DNA of 64,000 nucleotides from Neorhizobium huautlense (lineage in GTDB: Bacteria; Pseudomonadota; Alphaproteobacteria; Rhizobiales; Rhizobiaceae), in NCBI RefSeq assembly GCF_030811685.1, contig NZ_JAUSRF010000009.1, positions 62,001 through 126,000 of the forward strand. Direction: 5' to 3'. Made by a program: the position numbers and the translations under genes. Shown piece after piece: positions 21,640 to 30,766 of this stretch. How positions within the stretch are numbered: position 1 is the stretch's first letter; each line of letters starts with the position of its first letter. The notes beneath the pieces are model-generated. The model was not told where the DNA came from. It made no database searches and saw only the letters and a program-made list of their open reading frames with translations.

Positions 21640-23967
21640 TCAGCCGGCAGCAGCACGCAGCTGGCGGGCAGCCGCCACCATGTTCACTAGCGCCGGGCGC
21701 ACCTCGTCCCATTTGCGCGTTTTCAGTCCGCAATCCGGGTTCACCCACAGCTGCCGGTCGCTCAAACGGTCGCGGGCGAGGCTCAGCAATTCGGTCATCT
21801 CGCCGATCTCGGGCACGCGTGGCGAATGGATGTCATAGACACCGGGACCGATCTCGTTCGGGTAATCGTAATTGCGAAACGCATCTAGCAATTCCATCTT
21901 CGAACGCGAGGTTTCGATCGAAATCACATCGGCATCCATGGCGGCAATGGCGCCGATAATGTCGTTGAATTCCGAATAGCACATATGGGTGTGCACCTGC
22001 GTGTCATCGCCCACGCCACTGGCGCAGAGACGAAAACTCTCGACCGCCCAGTCGAGATAGCTGGCCCAGTCCTTCTGCCGCAAAGGCAGACCCTCGCGAA
22101 GGGCGGCCTCATCGATCTGGATCATCGCCGCACCGGCCTTTTCCAGATCATTCACCTCGTTACGGATGGCAAGCGCGATCTGCCTGCAGGTTTCGCTGCG
22201 GGGTTGGTCGTCACGCACAAAGGACCAGTTCAGAATAGTCACCGGCCCGGTCAGCATCCCCTTCACCGGCTTTTCGGTCAGTGACTGCGCGTAAGCCCAC
22301 CAGCGCACCGTCATCGGCTGCGGGCGAGACACATCGCCAAAAATGATCGGCGGGCGCACGTAACGCGAACCGTAACTCTGCACCCAGGCATGTTGCGTGA
22401 AGGCAAAACCGGCAAGCTGTTCGCCAAAATACTGCACCATGTCATTGCGCTCGAATTCGCCATGCACCAGCACGTCGAGACCGATTTCCTCCTGCCAGCG
22501 GATCGCCGCTTCCGTTTCCTTCTCGATGAAGGTGTCATATTGCAGGTCGCTCAGCGCCCCCTTGGCATGCGCCGAACGGGCTTTTCGCACATCCGGTGTC
22601 TGTGGGAAGGAACCGATCGTCGTCGTCGGGAAAAGCGGAAGCGCCAGCGATTGCGCCTGCCTGCTGCGACGTTCTGTGAAGGCGCTCTGGCGCTGCTGCA
22701 TCGCTTCATCGACACCGGCAAGCCGCGCCTGCACGGCCACATCCTTCACCTTCGGCGAAACGGCACGCGCCGCCACCGCCTGTGATGCAGCGGCGATTGT
22801 CTCCGCCACCACATCCCGCCCCTCGACAAGCGCCGTGCCGAGCGTGGCAAGCTCGGCCAGCTTTTGGGCAGCGAAGGCAAGCCATGTCTTCAACTCGGCA
22901 TCCAGCGCCGTTTCCAGTTCAAGGTCGATCGGCACATGAAGGAGCGAGCAGGACGGCGCGATCTGCAGATTTTTCCGCGTCGCCACCACTGGCTCCAGAC
23001 GCTCCAGAATGGCGGCAAGATCGGCCCGCCAGATATTGCGCCCATCGATCACGCCGAGCGACAGGATTTTATCCGCCGGCACGGCGGCAAGCACGTCCGA
23101 AAACTGTTCCGGTGCCCGCACCAGATCCACATGCAGCCCCGCCACCGGCAACACGGCAAGCGTCGAAAGGTTATCGGCGGGTGCGCCAAAATAGCTGGCC
23201 AGCATGATGTTTAGGCCCGGAACGGCGCGCGCCAGTTCGCCATAGGAGGTGGTGAACGAATGCCGCTCGCCTTCCGTCAGGTCCAGCACGGCAATCGGCT
23301 CGTCCACCTGCACCCAGTCGGCGCCTGCCTCTTCCAGCTGCCGCAAAAGTTCGACATAGACCGGCAAGAGACGCGGCAGAAGATCGAGCGGCTTGAACGC
23401 CGAACCCCGCGCCTTGGCGAGCTTCAGAAACGTCACCGGCCCCAGCAGAACCGGCCGCGTGTGAATGCCGAGCGCCTTCGCCTCGATAAAATGCTCGAGC
23501 GGTTTTGCCGAGGTCAGCCCAAAAGCCTGATCCTCCACGACTTCCGGCACCATGTAATGGTAATTGGTGTCGAACCATTTGGTCATTTCCAGCGCCGGCA
23601 CACCCTGCGCAAGACCATGATGATGCGCATGACCGCAATCGCCATGCCCTTCGCCTTCGGCACCACGCGCCATGGCGAAATACGTATCAAGCCCCACCGG
23701 CCCGCCCTTCCAGCCATAGATTTCCGGCACCGCGCCGACCATCACGGCAGTATCGAGCACATGGTCGTAAAGCGAAAAATCGTTGGACGGGATGATATCG
23801 ATGCCGGCTTTTTTCTGGAGCGCCCAGTTTTCGGCGCGCAGTTTTTGCGCCACGTCGAGCAACGTTTTAGCGTCGGATTTGCCCGACCAATAGGCTTCCA
23901 GCGCGAATTTCAGTTCGCGATGTTTTCCTATACGTGGAAAACCGAGATTTGCAGTTACAACAGTCAT
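21640..23967 (-). CDS. metE: Cobalamin-independent methionine synthase
   Basis: This 775-residue enzyme transfers a methyl group from methyltetrahydrofolate triglutamate to homocysteine. The N-terminal folate half begins VTANLGFPRIGKHRELKFAL. The C-terminal half begins TTIGSFPQTPDVRKARSAHA and holds the zinc and homocysteine ligands in VHTHMCYSEFNDIIGAIAAM and WVNPDCGLKTRKWDEVRPAL. The length equals the family norm. A His-rich insertion (GHGDCGHAHHHG) near residue 110 is a mild oddity. A cobalamin riboswitch lies upstream, so it is expressed when B12 is scarce and MetH cannot work. Confidence 0.96.
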   Translation of the reverse strand: MTVVTANLGFPRIGKHRELKFALEAYWSGKSDAKTLLDVAQKLRAENWALQKKAGIDIIPSNDFSLYDHVLDTAVMVGAVPEIYGWKGGPVGLDTYFAMARGAEGEGHGDCGHAHHHGLAQGVPALEMTKWFDTNYHYMVPEVVEDQAFGLTSAKPLEHFIEAKALGIHTRPVLLGPVTFLKLAKARGSAFKPLDLLPRLLPVYVELLRQLEEAGADWVQVDEPIAVLDLTEGERHSFTTSYGELARAVPGLNIMLASYFGAPADNLSTLAVLPVAGLHVDLVRAPEQFSDVLAAVPADKILSLGVIDGRNIWRADLAAILERLEPVVATRKNLQIAPSCSLLHVPIDLELETALDAELKTWLAFAAQKLAELATLGTALVEGRDVVAETIAAASQAVAARAVSPKVKDVAVQARLAGVDEAMQQRQSAFTERRSRQAQSLALPLFPTTTIGSFPQTPDVRKARSAHAKGALSDLQYDTFIEKETEAAIRWQEEIGLDVLVHGEFERNDMVQYFGEQLAGFAFTQHAWVQSYGSRYVRPPIIFGDVSRPQPMTVRWWAYAQSLTEKPVKGMLTGPVTILNWSFVRDDQPRSETCRQIALAIRNEVNDLEKAGAAMIQIDEAALREGLPLRQKDWASYLDWAVESFRLCASGVGDDTQVHTHMCYSEFNDIIGAIAAMDADVISIETSRSKMELLDAFRNYDYPNEIGPGVYDIHSPRVPEIGEMTELLSLARDRLSDRQLWVNPDCGLKTRKWDEVRPALVNMVAAARQLRAAAG

Positions 23968-24084
23968 TTCCTTGACCCCGAGATTATGGCCGGGGTTTTG
24001 GGCATGACGACATCATCGATCGGGCACAGGCGTGCCGGTCGCAAATGCGGCACACCGGGACACCCCGCCCGTGGACGTTATCTA

Positions 24085-24285
24085 TCGAGGCAGGTCTCCT
24101 GGCTTGCGGGTCATCACCGCCATCCCGTCTTCCCGGAGCGTCCTTTCGGAACACTTTTTCCAGTGACATCAATCGGATGGCAGCTCTCCGCCTACAGTTG
24201 CGGGGGCAGCTCTGGCATGGATGCCGAAAAGCATCGCACCGGATTCCCTCTTAGCTCCGGGCACAAGCCCGCAGAACCACGATGC
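24085..24285 (-). promoter_or_regulatory. Cobalamin (B12) riboswitch controlling metE
   Basis: On the minus strand this region shows the conserved blocks in order: an AGAGGGAATCCGGTGCG paired region, GAGCTGCCCCCGCAACTGTA (the B12-box core), a variable domain, then GACCCGCAAGCCAGGAGACC followed by TGCC. It ends about 118 bases before the metE start, room for an expression platform. By the known logic, bound adenosylcobalamin shuts off metE. Confidence 0.92.
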
Positions 24286-24351
24286 GGCAAACATGCCGCA
24301 GCGCGATCATCACGTCAAGCGATATAAAGATATGCTTATATCTTTTATTCT

Positions 24352-25263
24352 TTATTCGACGCCGAGCGCCTCAGCGGAAATCCAGAACACTGCATCCTGC
24401 GATTCCGCCGTCTCCACCCAGAAGAAATCCAGATGCGGATATTCTTCCTCGAGAATCTCGCGGCCCGAACCGATCTCGCACAACATGCCACCCTCGGGGT
24501 TCAGATAGTTGGCCGCGTCGTCGAGAATCTTGCGCACCAGATCGAGACCATCGACACCGCCATCATGCGCCATCGCCGGTTCGGCCTGATGTTCCGCCGG
24601 GAAACCGGCCATCGAGGCATGATCGACATAGGGCGGATTGGTGATGATCAGGTCATAGGTTTTGCCAGCGAGCGGCGCGAAAAGATCGCCCTTGAACAGC
24701 GAAACCTGCTCGGCAACCTCATGATCGGTCACATTGATCTTGGCCACTTCCAGCGCATCGCCGGAAAGATCGACAGCATCGATCTCCGCATTCGGGAAAA
24801 ACTTTGCCGCCAGCACCGCAAGGCAGCCGGAGCCGGTGCAGATATCCACCGCACTCGTCACCTGGAACGGGTCAGGCAGGAAGGACGACCCGTTTTCACT
24901 GAGATATTCGGAAAACAGGATTTCGCCGATATGCGAACGCGGCACGATCACCCGCTCGTCGACAAAAAAGCGCACGCCCTGAATATAGGCGTGATTGGTG
25001 ATGTAGGAGGTCGGCTTGCGGCTCGTGACGCGCTTCTCGATACGATCGGCCAGCAACTGGCGCTCGGCCGGCAGAAGCCGGGCATCGAGAAACGGATCGA
25101 GCGTGTCGATCGGCAGGTTCAGGCTGTCGAGCAGCAGGAAGGCGGCATCGTCACCGGCGGTCGTCGTGCCATGGCCGAAACCGAGTTCGGCTGCATTAAA
25201 GCGGGAGATCGCATAACGCCAGTAGTCACGCAGCGTCACGAGTTCTGTTGTGATGTCGGCCAT
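24352..25263 (-). CDS. prmB: Ribosomal protein L3 glutamine N5-methyltransferase
   Basis: This is a 303-residue SAM-dependent methyltransferase. ELGFGHGTTTAGDDAAFLLL begins the PrmB N-terminal domain, VIVPRSHIGEILFSEYL is the linker motif, VDICTGSGCLAVLAAKFF is the SAM-binding loop, and LIITNPPYVDHASM is the NPPY catalytic motif that places the glutamine amide. Gln recognition and ITNHAYIQGVRF-type features separate PrmB from PrmC. I chose the ATG at 25263 by comparison with family starts; one at 25281 is possible. Confidence 0.9.
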   Translation of the reverse strand: MADITTELVTLRDYWRYAISRFNAAELGFGHGTTTAGDDAAFLLLDSLNLPIDTLDPFLDARLLPAERQLLADRIEKRVTSRKPTSYITNHAYIQGVRFFVDERVIVPRSHIGEILFSEYLSENGSSFLPDPFQVTSAVDICTGSGCLAVLAAKFFPNAEIDAVDLSGDALEVAKINVTDHEVAEQVSLFKGDLFAPLAGKTYDLIITNPPYVDHASMAGFPAEHQAEPAMAHDGGVDGLDLVRKILDDAANYLNPEGGMLCEIGSGREILEEEYPHLDFFWVETAESQDAVFWISAEALGVE

Positions 25264-25450
25264 GGTCGCGCGGTCTCTCATTGGGGAATGACAAATGTTT
25301 TCTCGTCCTTCGCCATTGGAGGCTGGACGGAACCGGCATTAGAATGGCAAGGGCCGAGAGGTCAACCATTCACGCAGGATTGCCCGGTTTATGAAGAAGA
25401 AGCATACCGACCCGGTCGGATCCCATATAGCATTGGAAGGGCGCGGCCAG

Positions 25451-25616
25451 CCAATCTCCCTCCTTGAGGGCAGGGCCATCGCATATGGAGAGAAGTCCCC
25501 CTCTGTCCTGCCGGCCATCTCCCCCACAAGGGGGGAGAATACTAGTCGCAACCGCCTGCCTCAATTGAGCTTAAGCGGATCGGCTGGGTTAAGCCCCTCC
25601 CCCTTGTGGGGAGGGG
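25451..25616. repeat. Family A repeat copy 3 (degenerate) plus a CCCCTCCCCC hairpin
   Basis: A damaged copy reads AATCTCCCTCCTTGAGGGCA, then a GCATATGGAG segment, then TCCCCCTCTGTCCTGCCGGC and an end with ACAAGGGGGGAG. After a 50-base spacer, CCCCTCCCCC and GGGGAGGGG form a separate hairpin (25594-25616). Both lie between prmB and the pseudouridine synthase gene. Confidence 0.7.
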
Positions 25617-25656
25617 TTTGGGGCGGGGTCTTGCTCACCACCGGAACCTTCACCCC

Positions 25657-26490
25657 ATGAAACCCACCCGCCAGCGCCCCAGACCGGCGGCCAGACCTGC
25701 ATCAAGACCGACCTCCAGACCGGCAGCCCCCACACGCACGCCCGCCAAAAAACAGGACGGCCAGCGCGTCACCCTGCCCCGTGCCCTCTCCAAACTCGGC
25801 TATTGCTCGCGCACGCAAGCCGAAGACCTGATCCGCAACGGCCACGTCTCAGTCGGCGGCAAGACGATCACCGACACCGAAGCCTGGATCGACCTTGCCA
25901 CCGCAAAAATCAGCGTCGACGGCCAGCCCGTGACGGCGGAAAAATTCGTCTACCTGATGCTCAACAAACCGCGAGGCCTCGTCACCACACGAAACGATCC
26001 GCAGGGCCGCCCCACCGTCTACGATTGCCTGACACAATACGACAACGCCCATCTCTCCCCGGTCGGCCGGCTGGACAAGGCAAGCGAAGGCCTGCTGCTC
26101 TTTTCCAACGACACGCAGTTTGCCAACGCGCTTCTCGACCCGAAAACCCATGTGGCGAAAACCTATCACGTGCAGATCGACCAACTGCCGGACGCCGCCA
26201 CGCTGGAAGCCCTGCGCAAAGGCGTGACGCATGACGGCGAATTCCTCTCCGCCCGCCGCGTCGAACTTCTGCGCGAAGGTGATAAAAACGCATGGCTGGA
26301 AATCGAACTCGATGAGGGCAAAAACCGCCAGATCCGCCGCATGCTGGAAAGCCTCGACATATCGACGCTGCGTCTGGTGCGCGTCGCAATCGGCGATCTT
26401 ATGCTGGGTGAACTGGAAAAGGGGGCGGTCAGGGCGCTGACGGACGCGGAACTGGCGGGATTGAAACGACAGAGCGGGATGGGAAGGTGA
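25657..26490 (+). CDS. Pseudouridine synthase, RluB/RsuA family
   Basis: This 277-residue enzyme isomerises a uridine in rRNA. An extended Arg/Pro-rich leader (about 35 residues) precedes an S4 RNA-binding domain (LPRALSKLGYCSRTQAEDLI), and VSVGGKTITDTEAWIDL follows. The catalytic domain has KPRGLVTTRNDPQGRPTVYD and the Asp motif SPVGRLDKASEGLLLFSNDT, then LDEGKNRQIRRMLESLDIST. It belongs to the RluB/RluE/RluF/RsuA group; the exact target position cannot be read. I chose the ATG at 25657. The stop overlaps the next small gene in GTGA. Confidence 0.88.
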   Translation: MKPTRQRPRPAARPASRPTSRPAAPTRTPAKKQDGQRVTLPRALSKLGYCSRTQAEDLIRNGHVSVGGKTITDTEAWIDLATAKISVDGQPVTAEKFVYLMLNKPRGLVTTRNDPQGRPTVYDCLTQYDNAHLSPVGRLDKASEGLLLFSNDTQFANALLDPKTHVAKTYHVQIDQLPDAATLEALRKGVTHDGEFLSARRVELLREGDKNAWLEIELDEGKNRQIRRMLESLDISTLRLVRVAIGDLMLGELEKGAVRALTDAELAGLKRQSGMGR

Positions 26491-26696
26491 AATCCTTTTT
26501 CGGATATCTCCTCTTCATCGCCACCTTGATCGCCTGCGGTCTGGCCGTGGACGCGGCGCTTTCCAGCTTCACTATCGGCGAGCGCGCACAAGGCGGCTAC
26601 GATGGCGCCGGCATATCCCGCGATGCCTCCGAGGCTGTCGCGGAAGCCGAAAAAGCGGTTGGGCGCCTTGATGCCGGGGAACGAAACGATGACTGA
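26487..26696 (+). CDS. Small membrane-anchored hypothetical protein
   Basis: A 69-residue protein starting at a GTG that overlaps the previous stop (GTGA), with GGGAAGG upstream. One N-terminal membrane segment (FFGYLLFIATLIACGLAVDA) is followed by a Gly/Ala-rich acidic tail. No family recognised. The next gene overlaps its end by 8 bases, so it is likely part of a coupled operon with the synthase and the two genes that follow. Confidence 0.6.
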   Translation: MKSFFGYLLFIATLIACGLAVDAALSSFTIGERAQGGYDGAGISRDASEAVAEAEKAVGRLDAGERNDD

Positions 26697-27165
26697 AACA
26701 GAGATCGGCTCGGCAGGTCGCGCAAAACAGAGGCGAGAAGGTTTCTGGCGTCGGCACGAAAACGGCGCGCCGCCCACAGAAGAATGGGAAAGGGAAGCTC
26801 TGGCAACCAATTGGCCTTCACACGAACCCGACCCGCCCCTGCTTCCATGGCCGGTGCCGGAACCGGGCTGGCCGGATCGCACAGCCTTTCTTGCCGCGCT
26901 CGAGCGCATCACCGAACGTGCCGATGCCATAGGCTGTCGCGGTTATTCGCACTGCCGACTCTGTGGCCAGCGCAACGGTTCGGTCGAATATCATCTGTCC
27001 GGCTGGGCCTGGCCCGAAGGTTTTGCGCACTATATCGCCTGCCACGAGGTGCGGCCGAGCGTGGATTTCGAGCGGTTCGTTCTGGCGGGCGAGACCACTG
27101 ACATCGAGGACAATCTGCATGGACAGAGTGATGAAACGGGCCGCCTTGACGGCGGAAGATTTTGA
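26689..27165 (+). CDS. Hypothetical protein with Cys/His-rich motif
   Basis: This 158-residue protein starts at the ATG at 26689, overlapping the small membrane gene. The middle of the protein reads CRGYSHCRLCGQRNGSVEYH, and a later YIACHEVRPSVDFERFV follows, which could form a metal site (CxxC, H, CH). The N-terminal part is Pro/Trp-rich and probably disordered. I do not recognise the family. Its 3' end overlaps the next gene by 47 bases. In context it may be a companion or effector-type partner of the SUKH protein that follows, but this is speculation. Confidence 0.6.
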   Translation: MTETEIGSAGRAKQRREGFWRRHENGAPPTEEWEREALATNWPSHEPDPPLLPWPVPEPGWPDRTAFLAALERITERADAIGCRGYSHCRLCGQRNGSVEYHLSGWAWPEGFAHYIACHEVRPSVDFERFVLAGETTDIEDNLHGQSDETGRLDGGRF

Positions 27166-27706
27166 AGCCGTCGAGCTTTACATGCTCTGCAACGGCTCGA
27201 CATTCGAAGAACTGGATTTCGGTCTCAACCATAAATTCGGCACGCTGTTCGGCGAGAAAGGTCGCGACGCGGAAATCGCGCTGCTTGAGGAAAAACTCCA
27301 GTTCCGCTTCCCCGTCAGCTACATCAAGGCCGTGGTCGGGCTGAACGGCGATACGGCATCCTCGAATTTCCGCAGCGGCTGGTGGCGCGTTGTCAACGAC
27401 CCGGAAGCCCTCATTCTCTGGTCATTCACTCTCAGTCTGAGCGGCGAACCTTCCCCCAAATACCCGGATGAAAATACCTTGTTGATTGCCGAAAAATTTG
27501 AAGCGGCCGGTCTTGCCGACGTGCCGTTCGGCCACGGGTTTCGCATCGACAAGATCAACAGGGTCGCGACCGATGGCTGGCTTTATTTCAACCGCAACGA
27601 CGGCAGCCTGCACTTTACAGAGTTCGATTTTGCCGGGACTTTTCTCATCGCACCGGATTTCGAGACCATGATGGGCCAAGCGGTTTTCGTGGGCTACGAC
27701 GCATAA
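27119..27706 (+). CDS. SMI1/KNR4 (SUKH)-family protein
   Basis: This is a 195-residue protein. KGRDAEIALLEEKLQFRFPV and SYIKAVVGLNGDTASSNFRS match the SUKH core, in which an acidic helix is followed by LP-x-x-Y and a nGG turn. GWLYFNRNDGSLHFTEFDFA and the C-terminal FETMMGQAVFVGYDA complete the fold. SUKH proteins are often immunity proteins for polymorphic toxins, or orphan copies. The chosen ATG is at 27119; 27131 is possible. The overlap with the preceding gene suggests one operon. No toxin domain is visible nearby. Confidence 0.75.
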   Translation: MDRVMKRAALTAEDFEAVELYMLCNGSTFEELDFGLNHKFGTLFGEKGRDAEIALLEEKLQFRFPVSYIKAVVGLNGDTASSNFRSGWWRVVNDPEALILWSFTLSLSGEPSPKYPDENTLLIAEKFEAAGLADVPFGHGFRIDKINRVATDGWLYFNRNDGSLHFTEFDFAGTFLIAPDFETMMGQAVFVGYDA

Positions 27707-27805
27707 ATCGCGATTTTGCCGATGACCGCCATCTACACCGGCGGGAACTGTCGGCGCAGCCGTCCAATCCGACTGCGCCATAAACCACTCACTCCATCGC
27801 CCCAT

Positions 27806-28633
27806 TCACTCCATGGCCAAAGTCACCGCCTTCTGCGCCTCCAGTTCCGCCAGCCTTTCCTGCAGGGCTGCGCGGATCGCAAAATAGCTGCTGGTGCCGA
27901 GAACCAGCCTTTTCGGCGCCTTCTCTTGACCGGCCACAGCAATCATCGCATCCGCCATTTTCACCGGGTCGCCGGTGATCTCGAAACTGCCATCGGCAAC
28001 ACCACGGCGCACCGCACCCGCCGGCGTAACCTCATAAACCGCCATCGGCTCGGCAGCGACGAGACCACGGCCGAAATCGGTCTTGGTCGGACCGGGCTCG
28101 ACCAGCGTGATGCCGATACCGAAGGGTGCCACTTCCTGCGCGACAGACTCGACAAAACCTTCGATGCCCCATTTTGTCGCGTGATAGAGCGAAAAGTTCG
28201 GATAGGCGATCTGGCCGCCCTCCGACGACACCTGCAAAATGCGGCCGCCACCCTGCCCGCGCAGATGCGGCAGGCAGGCGCGGATTAGTTCGATCGAGCC
28301 GATCAGGTTGGTATCAATCTGGTGGCGGATCTGTTCGCTCGTCACCTCCTCGCCGGCCCCGAACAGGCCGTAAGCCGCATTGCTCACCACCACGTCGATG
28401 CGCCCGAGTTCGGCAAAGGCGCGATCCACCACCGCCTTCACGGCGGCAGTATCGGTCAGGTCCATCGAGGCGATCCACAGCCTGTCGCCATGCTGTTGTT
28501 TGAGATCGTCCAGAACGCCCGGCTTGCGCAGCGTCGCCGCCACACGATCGCCGCGAGCAAGCAGTTTTTCTGTGAGGATGCGGCCGAAACCGGAGGACGT
28601 ACCGGTGATGAACCATGTGCGTTGTTGTGTCAT
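27806..28633 (-). CDS. Short-chain dehydrogenase/reductase (SDR)
   Basis: This is a 275-residue NAD(P)-dependent oxidoreductase. The nucleotide motif TGTSSGFGRILTEKLLARGD is at the N-terminus, NAAYGLFG follows, and the catalytic YHATKWGIEGFVESVAQEVA contains Tyr and Lys. The Arg-rich loop after the second strand (ATLRKP) suggests NADP. The substrate is unknown. It is divergent from a LysR gene 112 bases away, which probably controls it. Confidence 0.9.
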   Translation of the reverse strand: MTQQRTWFITGTSSGFGRILTEKLLARGDRVAATLRKPGVLDDLKQQHGDRLWIASMDLTDTAAVKAVVDRAFAELGRIDVVVSNAAYGLFGAGEEVTSEQIRHQIDTNLIGSIELIRACLPHLRGQGGGRILQVSSEGGQIAYPNFSLYHATKWGIEGFVESVAQEVAPFGIGITLVEPGPTKTDFGRGLVAAEPMAVYEVTPAGAVRRGVADGSFEITGDPVKMADAMIAVAGQEKAPKRLVLGTSSYFAIRAALQERLAELEAQKAVTLAME

Positions 28634-28745
28634 GATCGTCTCCTGTGCTTGCGGCCTGATTGCCGCTTTCAGGGAATAGATACACCCACGCCATTGCTGC
28701 TATAATCCGTTCAAACCTGCATGAATCGATGAAACTTACCCATGA

Positions 28746-29669
28746 ATGAACATCATGCCTGAACGCCCGTCCCTCTCCGATCTCGATGCTTTTCTGGCGA
28801 TCGTTTCCCACCGCAGCTTTCGCAAGGCCGCCGATGAGCTTGGCCTGTCGCCCTCCACGCTCAGCCACATGATGCGTGGGCTGGAAACCACGCTTGGCCT
28901 GCGCCTCCTTAACCGAACCACACGCAGCGTCGCGCCGACCGAAGCCGGAGAGCGGCTGGCGTCGCAATTGCAGCCGGCGCTTTCCGGCCTAGACCGGGCG
29001 CTTGCCGTGATCGACGATTTTCGCGGCCGCCCCAGCGGTGTGTTGCGCATCAATGGCGGCGAACCGGCCATCCGCCTTCTGGTGCAGACGGTCGTGCCGG
29101 AATTTCTGGAACGTTACCCGGAAATCGCGCTCGATCTCGTCACCGACGGCCGGCTGACGGATATCGTTGCGGAAGGTTTCGATGCCGGCATCCGGCTCGG
29201 TTATGCGGTGCCGCAGGACATGATCGGCGTGCCCTTCGGCGGCCGCGCCCGTTTCATCACCGTTGCCTCTCCAAATTACCTTGAAACGCGCGGCATGCCG
29301 CAAACACCGGATGACCTGAAGACCCATTCCTGCATCCGTCTTCGCATGCCCAGCGGAAAACTGTTTCGCTGGGAATTCGAACGCCACGGCCAGGAAGTCA
29401 TCGTCGATGTGCCGGGCGCGCTGACCCTTGATCATCTGGAGACCATGGCCGAAGCCGCGCAAAAACACCTCGGCATCGCCTATCTGCCGCAAATGGTCGC
29501 CGGCCCGTATCTCGAACGCGGCACGCTTCTGCCCGTTCTGGAAGACTGGTGCCCGTGGATGGACGGACTGATGCTCTATTACGCCGGCCACCGCCACGTG
29601 CCGCCGCCGCTCCGGGCCTTTATCGACATGCTGAAGGAAATGGATCGCAGGGCGACGGCGGATCGCTAG
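28746..29669 (+). CDS. LysR-family transcriptional regulator
   Basis: This 307-residue regulator has an N-terminal winged HTH (LDAFLAIVSHRSFRKAADEL, GLSPSTLSHMMRGLETTLGL) and a periplasmic-binding-like effector domain from about residue 90. It is typical of LTTRs that activate a divergently transcribed gene in response to a small ligand, here most likely the SDR gene. The start is either 28746 or 28755; neither has a clear Shine-Dalgarno. Confidence 0.9.
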   Translation: MNIMPERPSLSDLDAFLAIVSHRSFRKAADELGLSPSTLSHMMRGLETTLGLRLLNRTTRSVAPTEAGERLASQLQPALSGLDRALAVIDDFRGRPSGVLRINGGEPAIRLLVQTVVPEFLERYPEIALDLVTDGRLTDIVAEGFDAGIRLGYAVPQDMIGVPFGGRARFITVASPNYLETRGMPQTPDDLKTHSCIRLRMPSGKLFRWEFERHGQEVIVDVPGALTLDHLETMAEAAQKHLGIAYLPQMVAGPYLERGTLLPVLEDWCPWMDGLMLYYAGHRHVPPPLRAFIDMLKEMDRRATADR

Positions 29670-29773
29670 TTTTTCCGCAGCCCTTGCTTACGATCGATCA
29701 ATCTAATCCACGTATAAACCAGCACATAGTCCATTCCGGCCCTGCAAGAGGTCGACAGAAGGGTTTTTGAAGC

Positions 29774-30766
29774 ATGGCGGTTCTCGTCACCGGCGGTGCG
29801 GGTTATATCGGCAGCCACATGGTCTGGTCGCTTCTCGATAGCGGCGAGGATGTCGTCGTGCTCGACCGCCTTTCCACCGGCTTTCGCTGGGCATTGGCGC
29901 CCGAAGCAATACTCTACGAAGGCGACATTGCCGACCGAGCGCTGCTGACAAACATCTTCAAGACCCACGCCATAAATGCCATCATCCATTTTGCCGGCTC
30001 GGTCGTGGTGCCGGATTCGGTGCGCGATCCGCTCACCTATTACGAAAACAACACGGTGAAATCGCAGGCGCTGATCGCAGCCGCAGTCGAAGCCGGCGTG
30101 CCGCATTTCGTGTTCTCCTCCACCGCCGCCGTCTATGGCACGCCGCAGGATGCCGCGCCCGTTCTGGAGGATGCCCCTCTCAATCCGGAATCGCCTTACG
30201 GTTCATCCAAGCTGATGACCGAAATCATGCTGCGCGACACCGCGACCGCCCACGATTTCACCTATACGGCACTGCGCTATTTCAACGTTGCGGGTGCCGA
30301 TCCGCGCGGCCGCACCGGCCAGTCGACGGCGGGCGCCACCCATCTCATCAAGGTCGCCTGCGAAACGGCGCTGGGCCGCCGCACAAAACTGCAGATTTTT
30401 GGCAATGACTACGCCACGCCGGATGGCACCTGCATCCGTGATTACATCCATGTCAGCGACCTCACCGACGCCCATCTGAAAGCGCTGCAGCGCCTGCGCG
30501 CCGGCGAAAAATCGCTTGTCGCCAATTGCGGTTATGGCTGCGGTTTTTCGGTGCTGGACGTGGTCGATTGCGTGCGCCGCCTCTCCGGTCGCGATTTTGC
30601 CGTCGAAACGGTCGGCCGGCGTTTGGGCGACGCCGCCTTCGTGGTTGCGGACGCCTCGGTTGCGGCAAAAGAACTCGGCTGGAAACCGGCCCATGACGAT
30701 CTCGATTTCATCATCCGCACCGCGCTCGATTGGGAAGATCATTTGGGCAAGCGCAACGAGCGATAA
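29774..30766 (+). CDS. galE: UDP-glucose 4-epimerase
   Basis: This 330-residue extended SDR interconverts UDP-glucose and UDP-galactose for polysaccharide synthesis. GGAGYIGSHMVWSLLDSGED binds NAD, and SSTAAVYGTPQDA and ESPYGSSKLMTEIM carry Ser and the Tyr-x3-Lys pair. RYFNVAGADPRGRTGQS and RDYIHVSDLTDAHLKAL are GalE-specific. It stands alone with its own upstream region. Its stop directly abuts the convergent pentapeptide-repeat gene. Confidence 0.93.
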   Translation: MAVLVTGGAGYIGSHMVWSLLDSGEDVVVLDRLSTGFRWALAPEAILYEGDIADRALLTNIFKTHAINAIIHFAGSVVVPDSVRDPLTYYENNTVKSQALIAAAVEAGVPHFVFSSTAAVYGTPQDAAPVLEDAPLNPESPYGSSKLMTEIMLRDTATAHDFTYTALRYFNVAGADPRGRTGQSTAGATHLIKVACETALGRRTKLQIFGNDYATPDGTCIRDYIHVSDLTDAHLKALQRLRAGEKSLVANCGYGCGFSVLDVVDCVRRLSGRDFAVETVGRRLGDAAFVVADASVAAKELGWKPAHDDLDFIIRTALDWEDHLGKRNER

